Source: Bacteroidales bacterium
GTDB lineage: Bacteria > Bacteroidota > Bacteroidia > Bacteroidales > UBA10428
NCBI GenBank assembly: GCA_016929525.1
Contig: JAFGIP010000115.1
Span: 1-64,000 of the forward strand
Direction of reading: 5' to 3'
Length of the DNA stretch: 64,000 bases
The notes under the pieces were generated by a model. The model was not told the origin of the DNA. It did no database searches and saw nothing but the letters and a program-made list of their open reading frames with translations. This document shows, piece after piece, positions 9,601 through 16,810 of the stretch; the stretch's first letter is position 1, and every line of letters starts with the position of its first letter. A program made the translations under genes and the position numbers.

Positions 9601-12288
9601 TACGAGTAATTCGTATACAACAAGGTCCTCAACATCGGGCCTGCCGCCAACCGGTTCCGGGTACTGGAATACATACGGCGTTTGATTGGTTTGCAGAACA
9701 GTTGCAATGCCATTTTCGGTATCGGTATATTCAATTAACCCGGGATATACTTCTTCAGGTATATCTGCATCGAATTCAGGGTCAAGAACTTTATCGGCAA
9801 ACGGATCACCTATTTTTATATCTCCGTCTACCCAATACTGATAAATATATTCCTGGCCCGGTGCAAGCCCGTTTATTTCAAGCCAGAATCTTTCTCCGTC
9901 AGGATCCAGTTTCATTTGGTAAAGGCTGTTGGGTTCCCATCCTGTGAAATCACCAACTACATAAACAAATTCTTTACAGGGTGCCAGTAACATAAGCGTT
10001 GCCCTGGTGGCATCAGCCGGATCATAGGTAATACCTTCTTCAATACCTGCAGGTACTTCTTCTATCACATTAGGCATACGCAATACCAGGTTATAATCTT
10101 CTTCGACCGATACAGCTTCACTGTTAATTAGACCTTCAATTCGTAGTGTCACAACACCTGGTGCGGCCGGAATATAATCATAGCTTATTTGTGAAGTATT
10201 GCTTACGGTAGCTACAGAAACAAATCCGCTTCCGTCATCTATAAACATCTCCATGGATGCAGCCTCATGGAAAGAATTTGCAGAAAATGTAATGCTTTCA
10301 CCAGTTTGATAGAAAACATCATGGTTTAATGGATCCGCTATCAGAATAATATTACCGGGATCTATATCAACATATATATTTCCGCCATCGTAGTCTCTTC
10401 CTGCCAATGTTCCGTCTTCATTACGAAATACCATTCCCAAACGGAAAATATTTTCTGAGGCCGGAACACCATAATAATCTCTGATGCTCGGAGAAAGTGT
10501 AATTTGCCATTTATCTGTTTCACCTTCAACCGGTATCATTTCGCCGGCACCATCGTCATATCCCCAGATTCCGACAACGTATTCAAAATCGGTTCCTCCC
10601 GGAGTGGTAACAACACCGGAGTGCATATAAACTTGTGATGCCCCGACTAATTCGGATGAACCTTTTGTTGCATCGTAAATAACGGTTACTTCCTGATCAG
10701 GGGTTGGATATTCCGGGATTAGTGTAACAATTGTATAAATCAGAGATTCTTCGAAATTATAATTTCCCGTAACATCGTTAAATGAAATATCATACGCACC
10801 GGCCGGAACAGTTATATTTGGACCATCCTGGACTCCTGTTCCCGACGGGAATTCTGTACTTCCCCAGTTCACAGTCCAACTATCATTTGTACGGAATTTC
10901 AGTTCGCCATCGTTGAGTACAACACCACCGAGTGTCCAAAGATGTTCATCTGTGTCATCCCTGTCCATGGGGGTTGAAGCATTCCAACCCAATACGGTTG
11001 CACTGCCAATGATACCTACTGTTGTATAAACCTCGGGGGATAAAAGTTCAAAATTATAGTTCCCTGTCAGACTGTTAAAATCAATTGCATAATAACCTGC
11101 AGTTGAAATAACCAGGTTGGGGCCATTACGCACTGCTGTACCTGTCGGAAAATCACTTCCGCCCCAGTTAACATCCCAGCTATCATTCGCACGGAATTTA
11201 ATTTCTCCGGCAGAAAGAAGTATGGTAAGATCCCATTGACCGGGGTCACCCGGATCTGTCAGATTCATTGGAGTTGAGGCATCCCAACCCAGGGGAGTTG
11301 CGGATCCGATAATTCCAACCGTTTCATACGTAACAGTAGATTCAAATGTAAATACACCGGTCAGATCGTTGAAACTTATGTTATAATTACTGGCCGGTAT
11401 AGGTATATTTGCGCCATTTAAATATGCTATACCCGCAGGAAAATCAGTACTTCCCCAATTCACATCCCAGCTGTCGTCAGCACGGAATTTCAGTTCTCCA
11501 TCCACCAGGTCAACATTATCCAGTGTCCATAAATGAAGATCAACGGCATCCTGTACCATCGGAGTTGAGGCATCCCATCCCAGGGGAGTTGCCGAACCGA
11601 TTATGCCGACTGTTGTGTAAACTGCTGTTGAAGTAATATTATACCGGCCCGTAACATCGTTGAATGTAATGTTATAACTGCTGGCCGGTACCGGAATATT
11701 TGGACCGTTAAGGTAAGCAATACCCGATGGGAAATCAGTGTTCCCCCAATTCACATCCCAGGAATCATTGGCTCTGAATTTCAGTTCACCGGCTATTAAT
11801 TCAACATCATCCAACGTCCATATATGCGGATCAACGGCATCCTGTACCATCGGAGTTGAGGCATCCCAGCCCAGAGGAGTTGCCGAACCGATTATTCCAA
11901 CAGTTGTATAAACTGTCGGACTCAACAGAGCAAAGGAATATTCTCCCGTTTGACTATTAAAATCAATTGTATAATATCCCTCTGTTGGAATAGCAATGTT
12001 AGGTCCATCAGGAACTGCTATACCGATTGGATAATCACTTCCGCCCCAGTTAACATCCCAACTGTTATTCGCCCGAAACTTAACTTCTCCGGCGGTAAGC
12101 CGTAAGGTAAGATCCCACTGATCCGGATCACCCGGGTCTGTCAGATTCATCGGAGTTGAAGCATCCCAACCCAGGGGAGTGGATGAACCGATCAGTCCAA
12201 TTGTTTCATAGGTTTGTGCATAACACAACTGCGTTATACCTAAAAGCAAAATAAGCTTTATTAACTTGAAAGGTTCTAAGTTTTTCAT
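6613..12288 (-). CDS. Giant multimodular secreted GH13 alpha-amylase/pullulanase with T9SS tail
   Basis: This 1891-residue extracellular alpha-glucan hydrolase has the following order: signal peptide 1-24; five SusE/F-like starch-binding modules at about 26-123, 126-219, 223-316, 321-417 and 420-514; an unnamed module of about 125 residues (517-642); an Ig-like region (645-740); a CBM48-like module (760-845); GH13 catalytic barrel (about 885-1260); domain C (to about 1345); two more copies of the 125-residue module (1360-1485, 1490-1618); two fibronectin type III domains (1625-1808); and a T9SS type A sorting domain (1812-1891). The GH13 residues are intact: DIVLNH (974-979), nucleophile Asp1049 in GFRFDLSKG, acid/base Glu1098 in VILEHL, and Asp1159 in SHDEER. 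It is flanked by two SusR-like regulators. Starch, glycogen or pullulan is the likely substrate; the GH13 subfamily was not resolved. Confidence 0.9.
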   Translation of the reverse strand: MKNLEPFKLIKLILLLGITQLCYAQTYETIGLIGSSTPLGWDASTPMNLTDPGDPDQWDLTLRLTAGEVKFRANNSWDVNWGGSDYPIGIAVPDGPNIAIPTEGYYTIDFNSQTGEYSFALLSPTVYTTVGIIGSATPLGWDASTPMVQDAVDPHIWTLDDVELIAGELKFRANDSWDVNWGNTDFPSGIAYLNGPNIPVPASSYNITFNDVTGRYNITSTAVYTTVGIIGSATPLGWDASTPMVQDAVDLHLWTLDNVDLVDGELKFRADDSWDVNWGSTDFPAGIAYLNGANIPIPASNYNISFNDLTGVFTFESTVTYETVGIIGSATPLGWDASTPMNLTDPGDPGQWDLTILLSAGEIKFRANDSWDVNWGGSDFPTGTAVRNGPNLVISTAGYYAIDFNSLTGNYNFELLSPEVYTTVGIIGSATVLGWNASTPMDRDDTDEHLWTLGGVVLNDGELKFRTNDSWTVNWGSTEFPSGTGVQDGPNITVPAGAYDISFNDVTGNYNFEESLIYTIVTLIPEYPTPDQEVTVIYDATKGSSELVGASQVYMHSGVVTTPGGTDFEYVVGIWGYDDGAGEMIPVEGETDKWQITLSPSIRDYYGVPASENIFRLGMVFRNEDGTLAGRDYDGGNIYVDIDPGNIILIADPLNHDVFYQTGESITFSANSFHEAASMEMFIDDGSGFVSVATVSNTSQISYDYIPAAPGVVTLRIEGLINSEAVSVEEDYNLVLRMPNVIEEVPAGIEEGITYDPADATRATLMLLAPCKEFVYVVGDFTGWEPNSLYQMKLDPDGERFWLEINGLAPGQEYIYQYWVDGDIKIGDPFADKVLDPEFDADIPEEVYPGLIEYTDTENGIATVLQTNQTPYVFQYPEPVGGRPDVEDLVVYELLVRDFTGTHRYIELADTLNYLKQLGVNAIELMPVMEFEANSSWGYNPIYLFAPDKYYGTKNDLKAFIDKAHEEGFVVILDIVLNHQFNQSPMVMMYWDETNNRPAADNPWFNPVATHPYNVGNDFNHESQYTKDYIDKVNNYWVEEYEFDGFRFDLSKGLTQNEGKDPADVTAWGHYDQSRVDILTRMAEAIWETDPNTYVILEHLSDNDEEMVLADNGMILWGNMNNSYANAVNGNTGINLDYSLAYARGWNNKNLVSYMESHDEERLMVHAYNDGQESAEYNIKDVSIALERIKLASAFFYTTPGPRMLWQFGEVGYDISINYNGRLGEKPNPYDPADGLNYHLDTERQKLYKATAAIINLVNEYDEVFEEGTFSWTPSGKERKINIAHEDMNVTIVGNFGVTPGSIDPDFQHTGIWYDYFSGDAVSVTNTDAEINLYPGEFHIYLDQAVDFPEPDLINVFSPVVSVEPGYFTADHRIKIIFDATQADPGGTDGLVGADKVYMHAGIVLSGPDGTAWENVVGNWGQDDGVGEMTPVQGDPDKWIISFTPREYFGVAADQNVYRLAMVFRDAEGNNVGKSREGGDIYIDVQQGQQVVTVEPEVFTADSTIRIIFDAAEADPAGTAGLTGETSVYMHSGVVLTESEFPIGLPWSNIIGNWGQNDGIGQMTPVADETDKWEITMVPRDYYGLAPEVPVYYLAMVFRNADGSAEGKGPGGTDIYVSVSQGSLETPTNLTVTGTSSFSVSLTWDDNTLSELGYILERSDNPVSDFVVVAFLNNNVTEYTDNSVGDGLTYYYRLKAASAYEPDSDYSNVAEAYTPLAAPSGLTAEQLSLHELELSWEDNSGNETGYILEKAVSFYSYTSEYVEIANLPDNTTSFIDDKVLPGFIYLYRVKAVSFNNESEYSEILETGIEIRPFSITLYPTIVRDGILNLRIEGEVEDFTVTIYNKYGAIQKIVELNGIGTHQIDVNDLSRGFYIVKVAGSYYVLIDKFFIR
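10747..12213 (-). repeat. Five tandem SusE/F-like module repeats inside the amylase gene
   Basis: There are five consecutive units of about 97 codons. Each starts at a Y-T/E-T-V-G-I-I-G-S-A-T-like strand, followed by PLGWDASTPM, a W-T/D-L strand, GELKFRANDSWDVNWG, a GPNI strand and a final F-N-x-x-T-G strand. Units 1 and 4 share the NLTDPGDP insert. Units 2 and 3 share VQDAVD and are nearly identical. This suggests stepwise internal duplication. Confidence 0.9.
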
Positions 12289-12599
12289 TTTAGGTTAGTT
12301 TATAGGTCATTAAGTAAAAACAGCTATCGGGTAAAATCCTCTGAATACCCGCAATATGCAAGTATTACAAGAAATTTGTATTAGTTAAATTTCTCATATA
12401 ATAAAAAAAGGATAGATTAATTAATTAAGGTCAGTAGTAGAACTGTGTAATATTTAATTTGCCAACATCAAATGTAAAGCTACTACTAATGAAATGCTAT
12501 AAAAGGGATATGCAGAGTAGACAAATGCGATGTATTTCAAATGTAAGTACCTGAAAAGCTGTAATATACATTTTTCAGGAAGTAGAATGATAGTAAATG
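12289..12599. other. Intergenic region between SusR-like copy 2 and the amylase
   Basis: No gene is visible. The region must hold the promoter of the amylase on the minus strand, but no clear TTTG/TAnnTTTG pair was identified. The inverted repeat CCTGAAAA/TTTTCAGG (12550-12557 with 12572-12579) lies just past the stop of the second SusR-like gene and may form a weak stem-loop. It has no T-run. Confidence 0.4.
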
Positions 12600-14186
12600 C
12601 TATATAGGCCTGATCTTCATTACTTCTTCTTCAAATTTATCGTGCGGCACTATTGCTTTCTTTCTGAGCTTTGTCTTATAATTATAAATAGTGTTAACTG
12701 AATAATCCAATATCTTTGATATCTTCTCATGATCGTCAATTCCGATTCTTATAAGTGCAAATATTCTAAGTTCAGTGGTCAGGTACTCATTCTCTTTGAT
12801 TATTATCCTGTCTTCCTCTTTCAGCAATGCGTTAAACTGATCGACGAAATCGGGAAACAGCCTGAGAAAGACCTTATCAAAACCTGTAAAGAGTTCTTCT
12901 CTTTCTTTATGGGGATTTATGTTATTAATTATCACCTCAATATCTTCAATTCTTTTTGTCACCAGTTTCCTGAGAATTGCTTTCTTGAATTTTTCAATTC
13001 TGTCGATATACTCTGAATTGCTATTGAAATAATAACCTATATACTCATCCTTTATTTTATTCGATTCCATCAGTTTACTGTTGATATCGCTGATGTTTTT
13101 CTTTGCACGTACCAACTGTCTTAACTGCCTGAATGTGATGAAAAGAAAAATTACTACAAGTATCGAAAGTATAGTAGTAGCAACCGAATAACGGAATAAC
13201 AGTCTTTTTTGATTTTCTGCAGTATTAAGCTGATTGCCTTCGATTACAGGCATAATGGAAGATATTTGTTTTTTACGCAGATTGGAATTATAGAAAGACG
13301 CATCGTCCATGGCCAGCTTAATTAAAAAGTATGCTTCTTTGGTATGCCCCTCCTCATATAAAAGCTCTGCCAGTTTAAATGCAGCCATGGTTTCTTTGGT
13401 ACAAGACCTGATATCTGCCTTAACTGCTTCAATCAGCATTGAAATTGATGCATCGGTCTCACCCGTGCACAGGTACACATATGCCAGACTTGAGGCTGCC
13501 ATTGCATAAAGATGATCGTCTAGCTTATAACTGCCGATCAATTCTTCAAGAGTTGTCTGTGCAGACCTGATGTTCCCGTTCTCGATATATCTGAGCCCGG
13601 AATAGTATAAATAGTATTGTGGGTCTGACTGATATGCGTTTACCGTAGAATCGATATACCTGTTTTTTATTATATCGTATTTGGTTACATAAAACTGACT
13701 GGCGTCATATCCTATCAGATCGAGATATGCACGTTCCATTAATGAATAGTAATCCCTTAAAAGTGTATCGGGTAAAACTGTATTTTGTAATGTTTTAAGT
13801 GTATCAAAAGCTTCTTTGAACATACCCGATGAGATAAGAATAAAACCGAAGTTCAGTTTAGAGAGATATATCTTATGATCGTCATTAAGTTCATAGGCAA
13901 TTCCCTGTGCTTTCATGGCATAGCTAAATGCCGAATCGTAGATGAAACTTTTATATTCATTATACAGATCCTGGTAAATTTCAAATTGCAAATGAAGGTT
14001 ATTCATATACCTTTCGTCATTTAACAATTTCCTTAAGGAATCGATATTCTGGTATTTGGCATCTATGTAAATATCTTTTTTAGACACTTCCTCTTTAAGT
14101 TCATGAAATAACTGATTGATATTAGTTGCCGGGAAAGCTGTTATATATAGAAATAAGAGTACCTGAATTACAAAAGTACGTTTCAT
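12600..14186 (-). CDS. SusR-like transmembrane TPR regulator (DUF6377 type), copy 2
   Basis: This is a close paralogue of the 4904-6490 product along its whole length (528 residues), with the same architecture. A signal-like N-terminus (MKRTFVIQVLLFLYITAF) precedes a periplasmic TPR-like helical domain, one transmembrane helix near residues 335-355 (FRYSVATTILSILVVIFLF), the YIGYYFNSNSEYIDRIEKFKK block, and a C-terminal LuxR-like helix-turn-helix (TELRIFALIRIGIDDHEKIS). It lies upstream of the amylase and transcribes toward it. On the other side, its start faces the divergent alpha-glucan uptake operon at 15206. The position suggests that it, copy 1, or both control the amylase and that operon. 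Which of the two answers to which sugar cannot be read from sequence. Confidence 0.82.
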   Translation of the reverse strand: MKRTFVIQVLLFLYITAFPATNINQLFHELKEEVSKKDIYIDAKYQNIDSLRKLLNDERYMNNLHLQFEIYQDLYNEYKSFIYDSAFSYAMKAQGIAYELNDDHKIYLSKLNFGFILISSGMFKEAFDTLKTLQNTVLPDTLLRDYYSLMERAYLDLIGYDASQFYVTKYDIIKNRYIDSTVNAYQSDPQYYLYYSGLRYIENGNIRSAQTTLEELIGSYKLDDHLYAMAASSLAYVYLCTGETDASISMLIEAVKADIRSCTKETMAAFKLAELLYEEGHTKEAYFLIKLAMDDASFYNSNLRKKQISSIMPVIEGNQLNTAENQKRLLFRYSVATTILSILVVIFLFITFRQLRQLVRAKKNISDINSKLMESNKIKDEYIGYYFNSNSEYIDRIEKFKKAILRKLVTKRIEDIEVIINNINPHKEREELFTGFDKVFLRLFPDFVDQFNALLKEEDRIIIKENEYLTTELRIFALIRIGIDDHEKISKILDYSVNTIYNYKTKLRKKAIVPHDKFEEEVMKIRPI

Positions 14187-15205
14187 TAGCGATTGAATTA
14201 GTTCCGGATGTTTCTGATAACAATGTTACAAGAAAATATTGAAAAAAGTAAGGCGTTATTTATTATCGTAGTTATATTTTATTTCAGGTTGTTTATTAAT
14301 ATTCAGATTTTTTATAATCGGAAACAGGATTTCCATAATATTTATTATTTTAAAATTTTTAATCCTTGTTTGTATCAATTTAAAAAGCATTGATGAGATT
14401 TTTCCGTTTTCTTCTATGAAAATATTAATTTCTTCATCAATAATTTCAGAACGGATAGTTCATAACTCAACTTCCAGACATCTAAATCTTCAAATTTCCG
14501 TACCATATTTTTTTGATTATTATTAAATAATGTTTTCGTCCGCCGGTCTCCGGTCTCCATCATTATTTATTATTGAGAAGCAAGACGATTACAGGTTCAT
14601 TTTTTTCTTATGTCTCCGCAAAACACAATTTTCGGTTTCAAAATCAAACTCAAATGCTCTCCTTCACCCGTTTTGCCTGACCCTGCAGGTTTTTCACCCT
14701 TACTGCGGACATTTTGGTCCTTCCTTCGGGTTTTTGACCCTCCGCTGCAGGAAGGTGTAATTTCTCTGCATGAAGGCATTTTTTCCTGCTCAGATGCCAT
14801 AAAAAGTTGCAGTGAATCCGTTTGGGACTATTAATGCAAATGCAGGAGACATATAATTAGTGTTTCTGCAAACGTTTTCAATGTTTTAAATATTTTAATT
14901 TTTTCTTTCTTTACATTCGAAAAACTGATTTGCATATATTTGTCGCGAATCAGTACGAATAAGAAAAATTAAACGTCTTTTTTCATCTTAAATGATGGGT
15001 ATTACAGGAAATGAACAGTTATATTATTGCCTGCTAACCTATGCCAGTTTACACTAACTATAATAAAATTGGAATATGCTCCCGGATAGTACTTTCAGAA
15101 CTCCTGCTCTACCCTGCTGTTATTGCTTTTTACCCGAAGAAATGAAATATTAATTAATTCAGTATACTTTAAACTTAAACTACATTATTCATAACACTTA
15201 TTACA
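14187..15205. other. Long divergent intergenic region with a less AT-rich block
   Basis: About 1 kb lies between the divergent SusR-like gene and the sugar transporter gene. It should contain the promoters of both. The segment 14530-14835 looks clearly richer in C and G than its surroundings, with the repeated word CCGGTCTC at its left end and repeated GACCCT/CTGCAGG words. Short frames there (a minus frame of 67 codons and plus frames of about 75) overlap each other with no protein-like composition or known motif. It may be a repeated non-coding element. No SusR operator could be recognised. Confidence 0.45.
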
Positions 15206-16708
15206 ATGATAAAGAAACCTCGATTAAGTTTTTGGCAGCTTTGGAATATGAGCTTTGGATACGTTGGTATTCAGTTCGGATTTGCGCTGCAGAATGCAAA
15301 CGTAAGCCGTATTTTTGAAACGCTGGGTGCTAAGGTAGAGAATATCCCCATATTGTGGATCGCCGCACCGGTATCCGGTTTGCTTATTCAACCCATTATC
15401 GGACATTTGAGCGATAAAACATGGAATCGTCTGGGACGTCGTAAGCCTTATTTTTTATTGGGTGCCATCTTATCGTCAATGGCTTTGCTGGTAATGCCAA
15501 ACTCACCTTTCCTTTGGTTTGCTGCAGGAATGCTGTGGATTATGGATGCCTCCATCAATATGAGTATGCAGCCCTTCAGGGCTTTTATCGGAGATATGCT
15601 GCCGGAGGACCAGCATACAACAGGTTTTGCCGTCCAGACATTCTTTATTGGAGTTAGCTCAGTCATCGCTTCTGCACTGCCATACATATTTACCAACTGG
15701 TTTCATATTGCCAATACGGCACCGGAAGGAGTGATACCTCCATCTGTTAAATGGTCTTTCTATTTGGGTGGTATTGTATTTTTACTTGCCGTGTTATGGA
15801 CCATATATTCAACCAAAGAATATTCACCCGAAGAGCAGGCTGCATTTAATGCAGACCAGGAAAATAGTGATTCTGCAAAAGAAGGAGCAGATATATCGAT
15901 CAAAGCATTGGAATACCATATTCAGGGGGCCGTCCTGATAATTATAGGGGCTGTATTAACATATTTGATTCAAAGATATGACTGGGATCAGGCTCTTTAT
16001 ATTTTGGCTTTCGGACTTCCGATATATGGTGTGTTTCAAATGTTTGCTGCCATGCTGAATGCGAAACGGAAAAACAGCGGTTTCGTTGAGGTAATTTACG
16101 ACCTGAAAAACATGCCACAAACAATGAAGATACTTGCAGTGGTTTCAACTTTTACGTGGTTTGCATTATTCTCAATGTTCATCTACACAACCTCTGCTGT
16201 GACTAGTTTCCATTACGGAAATACCGATACACAATCAGTTATATATAATGAAGGTGCTAACTGGGTTGGAATCCTTTTCGGTGTTTATAATGGCGTTGCT
16301 GCAGTAATAGCATTTTTACTACCCGTAATTGCAAAAAAAATGGGACGTGTACTTACCTATGCAATAAGCCTGGTTATTGGCGGTGTTGGTTTTATTTCAA
16401 TGTACCTGTTCAAAGATCCTGATATGCTTATTGTTTCAATGATTGCTATTGGAATTGCCTGGGCAGCACTTTTAACGTTTCCTTATGCTATTCTTAGTAA
16501 TATTTTACCCTATAAAAAGATGGGGGTATACATGGGTATATTCAACTTCTTTGTTGTAATACCCCAGATATTGGCAGCTGCCATATTAGGACTACTGGTT
16601 CGGACCGTATTTGATGGACAGACCATATACACAATTGTACTGGGTGGTGTGGCTATGATAATTGCAGGTGTTGTTACCCTGTTTGTAAAAGATAAAGTGA
16701 ATCGGTAG
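15206..16708 (+). CDS. SLC45-type MFS disaccharide transporter
   Basis: This is an inner-membrane major facilitator of about 500 residues with roughly 12 hydrophobic segments, similar to the bacterial SLC45/GPH-like maltose or sucrose carriers. The early sequence SFWQLWNMSFGYVGIQFGFALQ and the loop after the second helix, with W-N-x-L-G-R-R-K-P (about 72-80), are typical of that group. It heads the operon with the GH65 phosphorylase, a GH71-like glucanase and beta-phosphoglucomutase. It therefore probably imports maltose, nigerose or another alpha-linked disaccharide into the cytoplasm. No signal peptide is expected. The first helix follows directly after the ATG. Confidence 0.85.
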   Translation: MIKKPRLSFWQLWNMSFGYVGIQFGFALQNANVSRIFETLGAKVENIPILWIAAPVSGLLIQPIIGHLSDKTWNRLGRRKPYFLLGAILSSMALLVMPNSPFLWFAAGMLWIMDASINMSMQPFRAFIGDMLPEDQHTTGFAVQTFFIGVSSVIASALPYIFTNWFHIANTAPEGVIPPSVKWSFYLGGIVFLLAVLWTIYSTKEYSPEEQAAFNADQENSDSAKEGADISIKALEYHIQGAVLIIIGAVLTYLIQRYDWDQALYILAFGLPIYGVFQMFAAMLNAKRKNSGFVEVIYDLKNMPQTMKILAVVSTFTWFALFSMFIYTTSAVTSFHYGNTDTQSVIYNEGANWVGILFGVYNGVAAVIAFLLPVIAKKMGRVLTYAISLVIGGVGFISMYLFKDPDMLIVSMIAIGIAWAALLTFPYAILSNILPYKKMGVYMGIFNFFVVIPQILAAAILGLLVRTVFDGQTIYTIVLGGVAMIIAGVVTLFVKDKVNR

Positions 16709-16720
16709 AAATATAAGCTT

Positions 16721-16771
16721 GAAACTGAAAGCCGGAAGTTTTATAATTGACTGCTTCCGGCTATCAGCTTC
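16721..16771 (+). repeat. Long imperfect hairpin between transporter and phosphorylase genes
   Basis: Arms 16721-16738 and 16754-16771 match as an 18-bp inverted repeat with two mismatches, including a perfect 9-bp core AGCCGGAAG/CTTCCGGCT and a 15-base loop. No T-run follows, so it is not a standard terminator. In an operon it could protect the 3' end of the transporter message or lower read-through. Confidence 0.6.
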
Positions 16772-16810
16772 AGAATTCAGACTAAATAAAAAACTAAAGC
16801 TTAAATAAAA

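Noticed and set aside
6764..12000. Many plus-strand frames opposite the large amylase gene
   Set aside because: They are shadows of a strongly supported minus-strand coding region and show no independent motifs.
14597..14834. Overlapping short frames of 67-76 codons on both strands
   Set aside because: They overlap each other within a compositionally unusual block, are rich in Lys/Arg/Ser/Gly or Ser/Cys/Phe without motif or signal, and have no neighbour linkage. They are treated as part of a possible non-coding element.
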